Positions 37,101-49,085 are shown, counted from the first letter of the stretch. The stretch: DNA of 64,000 nt from Himantopus leucocephalus (GCA_003993805.1 RSEF01000001.1:98342340-98406339), one strand, 5' to 3'. Notes: a model not told the origin generated them from the letters alone. Numbers and translations are program-made.

Positions 37101-40100
37101 GCTTTATGATATAAATCCATGCAGTATTTTCTCAGTCATACATAAGTATCTGTGCAGGACTATAGCTTTCAGAACGTGGCCACCTCTTGCCCAATTTCCA
37201 CCACTATTTGAAGCATAATTTTTACTTTCCCCCTGGCAGGCACTACTGCTGTCCCCTCAGATGCCCACCTAAGCCTACATCTCCACCTCTAGGCAACAGA
37301 GGGCCTTGCCTTGCAATTGGGCTGTTAGGAAGGAGGGCTTGCTCTGCATCCCAGGACGCCCACAGGGAGGACTCAGCTGATTCCAGGTGATGTGAAACGC
37401 CAAGAGGTGGCAGCGCGGAGCGGACGGAGGCTGGGATAATTGTGTGATTTGTGCTCATGATGAAAGCTGTTCTGATGCCAGCCTGGGCCGTGCATGCTTG
37501 GACTAGTCCCAGTGCTGCAAAGAGCCCAGCATGGCCCTGCAGCTGTCGAGCCAGTTGCCTGGCAGGCGGGCAGAGCTTTGCAGTCTGGAGAAACAGCTTT
37601 TAGATGTTTCTTTTGGTTTCTTCAGGAGCTTCCTATATTGCAAACAGTTATTCTGGTTTACCTTTTTTTTCAGATGTTGGCGCAAAAGTGAGGCGGGGAA
37701 CCTGATGTCACCTGTTATGTGAGGGACTCTGGTCTTTCCACTGCTGTGTGAGCAACCAGCCCTGACCCAGGATTTACCTGGTTTAGTTCAGCCGTATTTC
37801 CAATTACCTCGCCCTGCACACACGTACCCTCCAAGGCCCCTCTCCCTCTTGTGTGAAGGGAAGTTGGTAGTGGCAGTGGCTTTTCTCCTTCCCCCTTTTC
37901 TTTCACACTGCAACCCTGGTCCAGGTTCCCTAACCCCACCTCTCTCTCCTTGCTTTTTACAAAGAAGGAGACCATGCTGAGACCTCTGCGTGAAACCATC
38001 AACAGCATCTGCTAATGGGCAGCCTAATAGCCATTTAATGGGCTTGGTAAAGCTAATAGATTTGTAAAGAAAATATGAACCACACTAGCCAAAGAGGAGT
38101 GCTCAAAAGCAGGCAAAACTGGCAGGGTCTTTCCCACTTGGACTCAAGTAGCTGAAGCAGTGCCTGCAGCCAGGCAGGAGCCTCACTGGCTTTCCAAATC
38201 TGCCGCACGTTCCCGGGAAGGAGACTTCATCCGAGAATGACACTGTCTGCCCAGCCTTCAAGGTCGTGTGAAGGATCCCCGGGCGGCTTGCAAACAGCTC
38301 TGCCAGATGCTGCCACCTCTGGGGTGGAGCAGACCCAGCAGGCAGGAGGTCAGCCTCCCCCAGGCTGAGGGGCAGGTCACCGCTGGAGTCACTGCTTTTA
38401 ATATATTCACCGTGCAGAGAAAGGTCTGTCAAGGCCTCATCCCACAGAGTCCTCTCCCCAAACATGACAAAGTCTACCTATCAGAAGCAGCCGGATTTAT
38501 TTGATCCTGCCAGAATTTATACCTAAATCTTTTAATACTTATTTTCCTTATGTGTAGCCAAACGTTTTATGAGACACGCTAACCCCTGCTCAAGAAACAG
38601 ACAATATATTTTGAAGGATATTGTATCTAGCTGACATATCATATAAATTCCCTTTGCCACCCTGGTGCCCACCTCTAGTTATACAGCCACCGTGGAGTGA
38701 ACACCAGTCCATATCTCTCTGGGGCCCCTCTAAAGGCCCTTATCACTCTGCACATATGCTGCCTGTGCAGGATGCCCGCGCCTGCAAATAAAAGCTGAGC
38801 TGAAACGAGTCACGTTGTTGTCAGATGATCTTGCTGTTTTGGTGTCAGCATTAGTGGCACCGCCAGGTTAGGATATGCATGATCTAGACAGACTTTTCCA
38901 CACCTCTAGAAAGTGTGTGTGGGGTCAGCGGGGGAGCCACATGGTCAGCTTGAGGACAGCCCGCCCTGACGCTGTGAGATGGGATGTCCTGGCACTGCAG
39001 CCTGACTGGGCTATTCTTCAAGCTGTGTATGCAGCAGTTGCAGGAGATATGCTCACACCCCACCAGCATGTCCACTGGAAACATACACCAGAGTTTACCA
39101 AAAGTGTTGGGTACCCTTTCGGTACAGCATCATGATATTAGTCTTATGCACAACCCTGACTCTTCACCTGCTCCCCCGTCCCAGCCCACCCCAGGGCCAG
39201 CTCTGTTTCAAAATGGGACAGCAGAAAGGCAGGCTGTGTTTCCCCTCACATTTTCCCAGCCAGCAGCTCTCCATCCTCTCTCCAGGCAAGTCCAGCAGCA
39301 CAGCAGAGCTATGTGTCTGGGATTACTGTGGTCTCACGCACTCTGATCCTGGAGTGGGTACAGGTAAGGGGTATGAGATAAGGATACCATCCCTCACAGT
39401 ATAAGGGAGAAAAAGCATTTTTCACTCCTTTTCATCATAACGTGAAATCTCTGAAAGACAGGTCCTGGCCCTCAGCAAGATCAAATTGATTGCCACATGG
39501 GGAATTATTGACAGGAGAGAAAAAAACCATCTCTCTCCTATTGCTGCATCCTAAAAGCTCACCAAGTCCTTATCCGAGAAGTGCAAAAGCACAGCAATGG
39601 TGTGACGGATGTGACAGTTTGGCCCATTACTAACAAACAAGCACATTGAAGGTGATTGCATTTCCTTTAGTAGCTGAATTTAGCAAACTATAACTGCCCT
39701 CTGGTTTAAATAATGCTTCACTGCTTTAAGGGGTAAAAAGCATATGTTTACATCCTGTTAAACCTGGGATTTGGGGTTTGCTAGTGACTTCAGCAGAGTA
39801 CTTGGACCTAACTGCATCTTGGTAGTCCTGGAGGAGGTATTTTGAGTTGCCATTACAAATAGTAAATGCTTTGACCAAAGCACATCCTACAGGGAGTAGC
39901 ACAGGATCTGTGACTGCCCAGGAGACCGTTTGCACATCGGTGCTTGAGGGATACATCCCCCCTATGCCTGTACCACCCAGCCCCGAGCGGCAGCGCAGCC
40001 AGCTCTCTGCCTCAGGGAGCCTCTGCTGCACCCAGCTGGGGTGGCATCGAGACCTGGAGCACAAGGAGCTGTCAGACAGGGAGCTGGCCCTCGGCAGCAA

Positions 40101-40510
40101 GGGAAAACACAGCACCAAGGTTGCCCTTCTCCCATGGAGAACCGGAGGCTACCTTTGCCTTGGCAACCATGAAGAAGACCAGGATTCATAACTGTAGGAG
40201 CTCCCTGCAGCCAGGAGTTTGAATAATTCACTTCCCAGCAAGAGACATCAATCCTTTCTCCACAACCTCTTCTACCACCTCGTAAGATGTATGAGGGGAA
40301 GGCGGGAGGCATTTTTATTATTTTTATTTAGTTTGTGGATGTTTAGTGTTCCTCACTGTGGGCTATATTCAGTCCTCACGTGTATGATATTCTCAAGACC
40401 TTTATCAGTTAACTATCCTTGCTTTAATTTCCCCCCTGTTCTCACCCTTACTTTTCCCTCTTTATAAATTACAACATTCAGGCCTTTGCTGGCGGTAGAG
40501 AGCACTACAT
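34101..40510. other. Unique non-coding DNA
   Basis: No gene is supported. Frames up to 130 codons occur on both strands without domains. The stretch 36.26-36.56 kb is pyrimidine-rich on the plus strand, and 37.2-40.2 kb is somewhat GC-richer than the flanks. A CTCF-like motif lies at 37400-37413. I could not assign any part to a known repeat family. Confidence 0.55.
37400..37413 (+). promoter_or_regulatory. CTCF-like motif (candidate only)
   Basis: CCAAGAGGTGGCAG matches the common CTCF core CCASYAGRKGGCRS at 12 of 14 positions. The mismatches are in the two degenerate positions before AG. A single motif match in 64 kb is weak evidence of binding. Confidence 0.25.
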
Positions 40511-40790
40511 TGTTCTGGAATAAAATGGACTTTATTCCATTATAATGACTCTGCTTCCAAAGGGGAGTAGTTATACTGGAATAAAAGTATTTTTTATGCT
40601 CCAGTCTGGAGCATAATTCAATCATAAATTACATCAGAAAAAAATAAACCATAATAATAAAATGGCAGTTTGTGCATTGATTAAAGTGAAAACACTCTTC
40701 ATTCTGGAATATTCTGTGTATAAAGTGAAGTTAGTGTGCAATAAGCAAGGGTGTGATTTTTTATAGCACACTAACTACCCTTCATTCTCT
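40511..40790. mobile_element. Palindrome-rich MITE-like remnant (tentative)
   Basis: The segment contains two perfect inverted repeats: TGGAATAAA (40516-40524) with TTTATTCCA (40531-40539), and ATGCTCCAG (40596-40604) with CTGGAGCAT (40606-40614). It also has repeated 'CTGGAATAAA'/'CTGGAATAT' phrases and 'GGTGTGATTTTTTATAGCAC'. This texture resembles non-autonomous DNA-transposon repeats of reptiles and birds built from 'TATTCCAGAATAA' blocks. No transposase and no clear terminal repeats or target duplication were found, so the class is uncertain. It includes copy A of the duplicated AT-rich block. Confidence 0.4.
40606..40703. repeat. AT-rich duplicated block, copy A
   Basis: It shares with 42852-42960, in the same order and orientation, CTGGAGCATAATTCAAT (17/17), ATAAATTA, CCATAATAATAAAA (14/14) and TTGATTAAAGTGAAAACA (18/18). 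Between these the two copies differ by small indels and substitutions. It starts exactly at the right arm of a palindrome. Either a dispersed repeat or a local duplication. Confidence 0.8.
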
Positions 40791-42552
40791 CCCTAATGGA
40801 TACCCTGCAAGAAAACAGGAGTGCCTTTAGGTAAAGCAGGTTTGAAAGTGACATAAACTATTACGCATTCGTGTGCACTAGGAGTATTCGTAAGGGAGCA
40901 TGGGGAAGTCACGAGTGAGCTGAAGTTCCACCACTAACCATTCCCCCGTGACACCCCTAGGGAAGTCCAGGCAGGTCCCAAGGCTGGGACAGCTCTAGGG
41001 GAATGATTCTTCATGTTTTCCCATAGTAGGAGATTTTTCCAGGCCCACTGATCCTTGCCATCTGGGTCTTGAAACAAGTCATAGGGTCTTGAGGAGTGAA
41101 GGATTTGAAGCTGTCCTATTCTTGGGAATAGGGGTATGCCACCAGGAGGTGTGCAATGCCAAACCCATCCCTTCTAACCCTGCATCAGGATGCAGAATGT
41201 GTTTCAGGCCCCCAGAGCAGCTGACCAACCAACTCAACGATGATGGGGCTTTGTGCTGGTACCCTAGAAGGATCGAGCAGCCAACATCACACGTATACAG
41301 CCAGGGGCTATACTTAGGGCAGTTTCTGTTCACTTCTCTTGTCAGACATTAATACAGCATTTGTACCCAGCATCAGTTTGTATCAGCCAAGAGCTCTTGA
41401 TCAGACTTCAATGTGCCCCATAAAGCAATCGTTTGCAGGGAGCAGGGGAAGTGTTCTCCTGGCTAGGAGACTTCCCAGGGAGTCTGTCATTGTCTTTGAT
41501 TCCGCTTTATATATTTTTTCTGAATTTACAGACTATGAGAGTTAAAGAGTATTCACATTTGCTGGTTTTACCTAAAGAACAGAAATATGCTATAAATGCT
41601 CCTCAACTGATTTCTACCAAGATCTGCTAGACAATTATATCAAGGTATACTCAGCAGGGAGTCAGGTGCCAATCCCAGTTCTGCCAGAGAGGCACTGCCT
41701 GCTGCCTCCACAGCTGAGAAAGGATGGGTCTGAGTACAGTAAGAAATTTGGGGTTCTCCCAGGAATGGCAGTCTTAGGCCCTTGACAACATCTGGGTAAA
41801 ATTTATTCATGGTTCAAAACCGTAATGGCCTGCCATTTGGGAAGCTTGAACATTCAAGATGTCCATATTTCATTACCCAAGACCTGGGTTACCCACAAGC
41901 CGTGCCATGGCCCCCACCTTGCAGCCCTCCAGCTCTCACAGCCCAGGGCTCCCCACATCAGCTCTGCATTTTTGCTACGAATGCTAAATCACTGCCACAC
42001 TGAGAGCTGGCCTCAGCTATATCTCCACGGGTAAAAAATATCCTCGAAGCCTCATTACTTAACGCATTTTCACTAATGTGATGTTCAAGTATCACTCAAT
42101 GCCTCATATAGAAAAATGATATTCCAACACTTTAGCTACTCATGGCTAATGCTAAGGTGCCTTGACAAAACAGTGTATTAAGAAACATCACTGCCTGTAC
42201 ATACGCTAAAGGGAACATTGCCTTGGAGATTGTGTTAGTTACAACTGAAGTCCAACTTCCATTGACTTCAGGAGGAGGCAGAGACCCACAGGCCTCTGAG
42301 CAATCTCAGCTTCAGGGCACAGGCAAACAAAGTCTTACGAATCTGCCTATTTCTGCATTATTGCCCTCTGTGCTGCAAAGTAATTTAAGCTTAGCTAACT
42401 TCTTTTGCACTGCACAGGGTCAGGAGAACTTGCACAGTCTCCTGCCAAAGCTCAGCTGTCAGGATGGTGATATTTAATGAGGGGAACAAAATTAAGGTGG
42501 GGGGTGGGGAGAGGGTGGTTAGCATGTTCAACTACCAAATTGAATTCTTGAA
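40791..42552. other. Unique non-coding DNA
   Basis: Nothing recognisable except 'TCCATTGACTTCAGGAGGAG' (42258-42277), which resembles the CATTGACTTCAatgg phrase of an old amniote repeat. Confidence 0.5.
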
Positions 42553-42601
42553 AGGTCATGATCTTAAAGGTCTTTTCCAACATAAATGATTCTATGATCT
42601 T
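42553..42601 (+). mobile_element. CR1 LINE, extreme 3' terminus
   Basis: 'ATGATCTTAAAGGTCTTTTC' then 'CAACATAAATGATTCTATGA' is the last about 50 bp of an avian CR1 of the same tail type as the copy at 14.4 kb. The upstream part is unrecognisable or absent. Confidence 0.8.
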
Positions 42602-42851
42602 TTCCTTTCCCAGCATGTGATTTCTAGTGCAGGGCATGGAGAAAGGAGCCTTTGGAAATGGCACAGGGTTCCACAGGCAGATCAGCCTGAGGCCATCAAA
42701 TGCATTCCTCTAGTGCTCAGATCAAGAGCTGAACTCAGCACTGCACACACTGACTTGCTCACTGCACCTCTTGGGCCCCTCGCCGAAAGGTTAGGGTGAA
42801 GCACTACATGAACATGGAATTCGAGGTGTGGATTATACCAACAATTAGATC

Positions 42852-42960
42852 CTGGAGCATAATTCAATTATAAATTAAATTGGAGTTAAAAAAAAAAAAC
42901 AACACCATAATAATAAAAGGACGATTTGTGTGTTGATTAAAGTGAAAACATGCAGTCATT
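42852..42960. repeat. AT-rich duplicated block, copy B
   Basis: Second copy of the block at 40606-40703, about 2.25 kb away in the same orientation. It carries an A-run of 12 (42888-42899) where copy A has seven A. Its left flank lacks the palindrome arm and its right flank differs from copy A, so similarity is limited to about 100 bp. Confidence 0.8.
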
Positions 42961-45257
42961 AGCCTGTGTTTAAATCTTGTTAGCTGCAAGCAGAGCTGCG
43001 TATTGTCATTAACCTGGTGAGTGCCTGTGGGGAACTGGCACTTCTCTGGGTGTTTAAAGCATAGATGTGCATCAGGACAGCTGCTGCCCTCTGGGACCTC
43101 AACGCTGGAGGTCAGGCAGGAGAGTGGTAAGTATTTACTGGTAATAACAATCGTTCACACTATACGTTTTGTAGTGCCTTGTATACATCTGTTTTATATG
43201 GGATGAGAGCTAGCACAAGATTGCCATTTTTGAGCAGGAGGTGTGAAAACGAGACAAGGGCAGATGATGGGAGATGCTTTATCCATAGACCATAGGCCAG
43301 CCTTGTTGTGATGTTGGGGCTACACACAGAAAGAGGAGGGAATCATAGTCAGCATGTAGGGAAAACCATGAGGTCTTCATCCATCCCTGGTGAATCTCAA
43401 GAGGACAATAGGGGCCCTAAGTAAAAAGTGTGTCCTTTGACAGCATTTCTGCATCCCAGAGAAGTGCTTAGGAGACCAAAGCTAGGAAATTCTGCTCCTC
43501 TGCACTTCTCTCAAAGGCCTGCAGGGAGCCTTGAGGGATGCAGAAAGCCAGATGCTCTTGGTCCCTGCCTCACAACCCTGCCAACTTCTTGCCCCCTTTG
43601 ATCTGTATCATGGACAGGGCAGAGACCTCAAGCAGGCCAGACACATTCTTGACCTCCTTCACGTTCACCATAAAAATGTCAACACATCTTCCTGCCACAC
43701 AGTGCTGTATGTCCTTCCTCACACATCTGTTTTGCCCCTCTGGGCTCAGGAGCTTGTGTCTTCCCTGCACATTTTGAATAACCTCCCTGAGTAACCCTGC
43801 TGGGACGCATAAAAGCTGCTTGCAGCCCCTTCTTTCTCCTTATTTCATACCTCTCCTGAGCCAGGCACACTGTGTTCCCATATTATGAGAGAATAATTGC
43901 TTTTCCCCAGCTCACATCCATACTATTTTTTTCCTCTTTTGTTTTACAAACTCCTCTCCCAGAGAAATATGTCCCCGCACGAGAGCATTAGATCGAATTT
44001 TTAGATCAAATTATCCTTCTGTTCTATAATACTATCCGTAATTACTCCCTGTAACTTTGCTTTTGCTGGTGATCTCAACCATCAGGCAATTTTCACACAT
44101 CTCGCCAATAGAATTCAAGTACAAGCAAATATTAGACTGAGTGTGAATTTATTTTTATTTATAAATTACTTAACATAGAAAAAAAAGACAAGCTCTAAGC
44201 ACTTAGCAAATTACTGACTTGAAATAGATTTTGCAAAATTTGCTTCTGTTGTTTTCTCCTGTGCCTTGCAAAAAAGAAAGAAAAAAAAAAAGGCATATGT
44301 GCTTGGATGCTGGAAAGAATGGAGAGGAACTGTACAAACCATGACATATTTCACAGTGTAAAGATGCATACAGAAGTCTTGAGTTTTCAATACCGTGAGA
44401 TTCCTCAGCCCCCCATAAGCTTAGGCACGCTCGAGATACCCATATGAGAAAGGCAAGTTTATTATTCCACCTGTTCATGTATGTCTGAACTGAATCTCCT
44501 TCAAGCTTTCAGTAGCTTTGTCTGGGATCTGCTCAGTTACATCTGACTTCGATTTGGTTAGGAAATTATTTTTCCCCAGACTTGTGTCACTTCCTGCAAA
44601 ATTTCACCCAGAGATCTGGCCAATGGGGAGCTAAGATCTAAACTAGGCCAAGTTCAGTTGAAAGTGTAGCAGAAGAAAAAAAAAAAAAAGATCCAGTTAA
44701 AACCCTGCTTTTGACTCCAGCTCAAAGTGTTCATTTCCAGAACTGAATCCAAACCCAAACTTTGCAGTTTAGACCCATCTGCCATGAGCCCTCAGCTCAC
44801 AGGTGGAAGCCTGTAACCTGCTGCCAATGAGGGCATGTTTCATGAGACTGCAGTGGGAAGACTTGGCTGGCAGAAAATGTCAGCATCTGCATTCTCCAGG
44901 GGCAATAAGCTCTGGCGTGCTCATACAGAAACTGGACATTGGGGCAAGTAGGAAAAAATCAAGACAATCGCAAAAGACTGCAGCATGCGTTTTTTGTCAT
45001 TTTGTCTGGGCTTTTCCAAGCCCTAGGGGAGCAAGAACCCAGCTGTCTTAAACGGGCTCCTCCTACTATAACCAGCAAGCAATAATTCCCTTCAGCATGG
45101 ATTATCAAGGCTAATCTTAGATTTGTACTGGGAACTCATGGGGACTTTGCAGGAAGGAGGACTTTTGGCTAAAAGAAAGTGGCCAGCAATGGACTTTGTT
45201 CATGTTAAATGTCAAAAAGAGAGCATCCTTAGTGACGTCTGGCCAGCACCCAAGTTG
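42961..45257. other. Unique non-coding DNA
   Basis: No gene is supported. The stretch 43.93-44.19 kb is AT-rich with motifs such as TAATTA-like and TTTATTTATAAATTAC, of the kind seen in conserved non-coding elements, but conservation cannot be tested here. A-rich runs lie near 44269-44292 and 44675-44689. Confidence 0.5.
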
Positions 45258-45412
45258 CAGAACAGATCAGGTTGTAGGATCTCAGTTCTTGGAGACTCAG
45301 CTCGACAAACCCGTGGCTGACCTGGTCTAGTGTTGGTAGCGGTCACAGAGAAGCTGGATTACGTGATTTCCAGAGGTCCCTTCCAATTAGCCTTTCTATG
45401 ATTCTGTAGCGC
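45258..45412 (+). mobile_element. CR1 LINE, 3' end fragment
   Basis: 'ATCTCAGTTCTTGGAGACTC' , 'GACCTGGTCTAGTGTTGGTA', 'AGAGAAGCTGGATTACGTGA', 'TTTCCAGAGGTCCCTTCCAA' and the terminus 'CCTTTCTATGATTCTGTAG' give a complete CR1 tail on the plus strand. It is a different subfamily from the 14.4 kb copy, having 'TTCCAGAGGTCCCTTCCAA' in place of 'CTTAAAGGACCTTTCCAAC'. Confidence 0.85.
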
Positions 45413-45507
45413 AGATATAGCCTCCTTCATTTGGTTCTCTGTATAAATATAAGAGGTAGGGCTGAGTCTGCATCGGCCCTCAGACTTCCCAGCAGCAAAG
45501 TAAATCA

Positions 45508-45600
45508 TAGGTTCATAGAATAACTTGGGTTGGAAGGGATCACTGCATTTCATTTGGTCCAACACACTGCTCAAAGCAGGGCCAGCTTAGCTTGGGTGAC
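45508..45600 (-). mobile_element. CR1 LINE, 3' end fragment, opposite orientation
   Basis: 'TTCATAGAATAACTTGGGTT' , 'GGAAGGGATCACTGCATTTC' and 'CTGCTCAAAGCAGGGCCAGC' are the reverse complement of a CR1 tail. It faces the plus-strand CR1 ending at 45412, with 95 bp between the two 3' ends. The upstream limit is uncertain; homology fades after about 45600. Confidence 0.82.
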
Positions 45601-46944
45601 ACCACAGCAGTTGGACGACAGATCAGAGACTATTTCCAAAGGACCACCAAAGCTGATTAAGAAAGTCACCTTCATTCAGAAGGTTTACTTATGCTACTGG
45701 ACAGCCTCCCAAACATGTGGTTCCTAAAGGAGTGCTCGAAAATATTTTAGGATTCCACAAATCAAAGAAAAAGATTGAAAAAATGCTGTCTTAGTTCCAC
45801 TTCTAGAGGAAAACCCTGTGGTCATCAAGCATTAAAAATGGTGCTGGAAAGCAATCAGGAAGATGTCTAGTCTCTCCCCCTGTCCAGGAGCAGAATCCCC
45901 TGCAACTGTGGCAGTTCAGACGGAAATTGTCCTTCAAGCCCTGTGGAGAGAGAGACCCCACAGTGTCTCCAAGTATCCTTTTCCAGTGCTTTGTTCTCCT
46001 TCCTGTCATAATGCTTCCCAATGTTTTAATTTAGTCTAACCTCCCGCGGTACAAGGGAATGGCATCTTTCCCTCTTCTTCACGCGCCTTTAGTAGGTAAC
46101 CACCACATTCATCTGCAAGGCAGGGACACAGCCTCATGGATAGCTGCACAGCATCTAACACAACCGGGCATGAATCAGAGCCTTTCCCTTTGTATGGTAT
46201 TTGTAAGACCCAACCTGTGCCAATGAATGCACTGACCCCATAAAGCAGGGAAGTGTTATTTCAGAGATGAGAAGATGAAGTAGAAAGACAGGCCGCATAG
46301 TGGCATGCCAAGTTCAGGCAGAAAGTCTGTGCCAGGCCCAGGAATCAGGCCTTAGTCGAGCATCTTAATGTTCTCTCCTCTCCTTTTGGCACTGCTGAGA
46401 TATGAAATAATAATAATCATGAAATGTGCCCAGACACTAAGAAGATCATCACCTTAATGCAGATAATAGGAATAGCCAGCATCTGTGTAATGCAGAATCA
46501 AAATGGTTTATAATGGGGAGAACAAGATGTAGCTTAGAGTTTAAAAGTAATTAAAATTTCCTACCTAAGTTTCTTTTGCTTAATGTACTTCCAAAAAAAT
46601 GTTCATCTGCTTGCAAATGCCTGACCCTAGGAGTTCAAGTTTCAATGCAATGGAAAGGCGTGTGTTGGCAGAATGACAGCAACTGAACGGCATCTCATCT
46701 AGATCCAAAAACGTAAAGAAAGGGAAATACTCATTATTCTAGAGGCTCAAAGACAATTTCAATCCATTTTAACTCTAACAGGTCCCCCTGTGGCCTCTTA
46801 AAACCTACTGAATTGGAGCAAAGTAGTGTAAGCGGCAGAGTTTCATCTTCAAAGGTGCAGTGAAAATATCCAGGTTGACAAGAGGGCTCAGTTCAGGAGG
46901 TTTTGTGGGGTTTCGCTGTGGACTTTTAACAATGCTCTTCTACA
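45601..46944. other. Unique non-coding DNA
   Basis: No gene or recognised repeat. There is a short AAT run at 46410-46418. Confidence 0.5.
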
Positions 46945-47140
46945 GAACCTTTTATCCGTGGATCTCACTGCACTTTAAAGAAATTGACTGATCTCTCACC
47001 ACGTTGCTCCTGTGAGAGGTGTATTATTATCTCCATTTAATTAACAGGGAAACTGAGGCACAGTGAAAGGAAGTGATTTGCTTGGGCCCTCACAGCACAC
47101 CAGTGGAAGAGCTGGGATTACATATGAGCTCTCTTGATGG
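46945..47140 (-). mobile_element. MIR-like SINE, best preserved
   Basis: Antisense MIR. 'TTATCCGTGGATCTCACTGC' is followed by 'ATTATTATCTCCATTTAATT', 'GGGAAACTGAGGCACAGTGA', 'AGTGATTTGCTTGGGCCCTC', 'ACAGCACACCAGTGGAAGAG' and 'CTGGGATTACATATGAGCTC'. All main blocks of the tRNA-derived MIR/CORE SINE are present in order. The region carrying the pol III promoter lies at the high-coordinate end and is decayed. Confidence 0.85.
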
Positions 47141-49054
47141 TTTAGGTGTCCCTCCTCCTTTCGTCCTGCCCTGTTGCTGCTTGCTTTTTCAGTTGCAGTC
47201 CCCCCCAGTCCTGAGTTGTCAGGAGCCCTGGGGGATACGAGAGGTGTGCTGAGCCAGGCAGTGATTATAGCAAGACAAGAAGCAACCCTGCCTGCTCATT
47301 CAGAGCGGTTCTGAGCACATATAGACAAATCTCACTGGCCCAGATAAGACCTCGTAGCTCAAACAGCCCTAGTCCTAGCCTACCAGTCATCATTTGCAAA
47401 GGTATACAGCAAAGTGAGAGAAAAATTCCTCCTTCCTCCCCTGTTACTCTAGCGCTGCACAGTGCAATTGTTGTGCTGGAGAAGTATATGGCTTTCCCTG
47501 AAAACAAGAAAAAATGTTTCTAAGGCCCGGACTGGAAACTTTAGTTGTACTGAAAGCTCTTGGCATTCACTGTGCACCTCTACAAAACTACTTTCTCATC
47601 CCACAGTCACACCTGTTTTATAAAGCTGCATGTGCTATTTGTGCACGTACATATATACACACACACAGGCATGTATATGTGTGTGTATATATATGCATAA
47701 TGTTTCCAGCAGTTGTGACTTGCAGAAGTGCAACAGATGCAGAAATAAATGTTTATGTGGCTCTCCAGAGAACAGTGAGGAGCAGCCCTAAGAACAGAGA
47801 ATTACTACTGCCACCCAAGCAAGGTCTTCCGCTTAACACCCTGACATGATTATTCAAATATCAGCATTATAAACTGTGGTAAGATCAGCATGTTGAAGTC
47901 CACATATCCCTCTTGCCCACTGAGGCAGCCTAGGCATGAGCCAGCAGTCCTCCAGACATGTTAAAACATATCTCATGCTCGGTGCCCCGCTTGCTCAGAA
48001 ATGATGGTTGCTAACTCAGATCCAAGCAGTTCAGAGAGTTTTTTCTGATTGCACTTGAACACATAGATGTGCCTGTTCACGGGAAAAAGGGAGTGGAAGG
48101 AACATCCCCTCGATTTACCTTTATGCCATTGTTCTCCTCATAGCACGTGAGGGATATAACCATATTTAGGCTGACAAGAGCAGGCAGTGGAGCCTATACT
48201 GTGCTCACAATGTGGGGGTTGATACGATGTGACGGTGTCCTTTTGAAGATATCCCAGTGTAGAGGTTGGGCACCTGTAGCAAAAGAGCTCTGGAGAAACT
48301 GGATCTAAGCTGAGGGGAGGCAGGGGCTTAGGGTGGGGACAATCTCTGACTGAAGAGGGCTGCCAAGTAGGCCATTAGGGAGATGGATGCTCTATTAAGA
48401 CTGTGTGACTAACATAGATGTGATTCAGAGGACCAAAACCAGGAGTCTACTCCCTCAATTTCATTACAGGAGAGAAGCAGGTGCCTCCAGAAGGGAATTC
48501 AGGACTCCTGAGCTAAGTGCATAAATGTTTTGTAACTCACTAATAGCAAGCACAACCTAAAAGGTCGTGTTTGAAAGATACCTCTGTTTTCGCTTTACTT
48601 CCTTAAGAGAAGCCAAACTCAGAGGCCTTGACCCTATTCCAGGGAATAAGAAGTCTCTTCTCTCTCCCACACAGGGCTGCTTCTGAGGTAAGACAAGTCC
48701 TGTTCCCTCACAGAGCTGCACGGGAGATGATGCCAGCAGACCCTGGAGACTCCTAGGACACCCTGGCTGCACTGGCAAACTGTCACATGCTGCCTATTGG
48801 TTAGACAGTATTTGCTAAACGGGACACGTAGTCCCCATGCTGATCATAATTAATGGAGATGCTATGAGTTTTTTTAAGTGGCAGGTGCCTGTTCTTTTGG
48901 AACAAGAGGACCTGAGTTATATCACTAGTGCTGCAATGAAGATAGAAGTCACCATGATGTACAGTGTAGACACAACTAAAAATTATTCCTATGACCATGG
49001 ATTCATTGAATTACTTAAAACCCTCACACAGGATTCTGGAGTTTAATAATGCTA
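47141..49054. other. Unique non-coding DNA
   Basis: No gene is supported. It contains the CA/TG/TA palindromic microsatellite at 47647-47697; otherwise nothing is recognised. Confidence 0.5.
47647..47697. repeat. Palindromic (TA)(CA)/(TG)(TA) microsatellite
   Basis: ATATATACACACACA (47651-47665) is the exact reverse complement of TGTGTGTGTATATAT (47678-47692), with a 12-bp loop. The sequence is alternating purine-pyrimidine over most of its length, so it could form a cruciform or Z-DNA in principle. Confidence 0.85.
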
Positions 49055-49085
49055 ATGGGGTACTTTGAGATCTATATACAGAAGA
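49055..49085 (+). mobile_element. MIR-like SINE 3' tail (tentative)
   Basis: 'TACTTTGAGATCTATATACA' resembles the MIR-type 3' region (GTGCTTTGAGATCTATAGATGAAA). It is very short. Confidence 0.35.

Noticed and set aside
46410..46560. Another possible MIR-like fragment (AATAATAATAATC followed by TTTATAATGGGGAG)
   Set aside because: Block order and spacing do not fit the MIR consensus, and the match is limited to low-complexity words.
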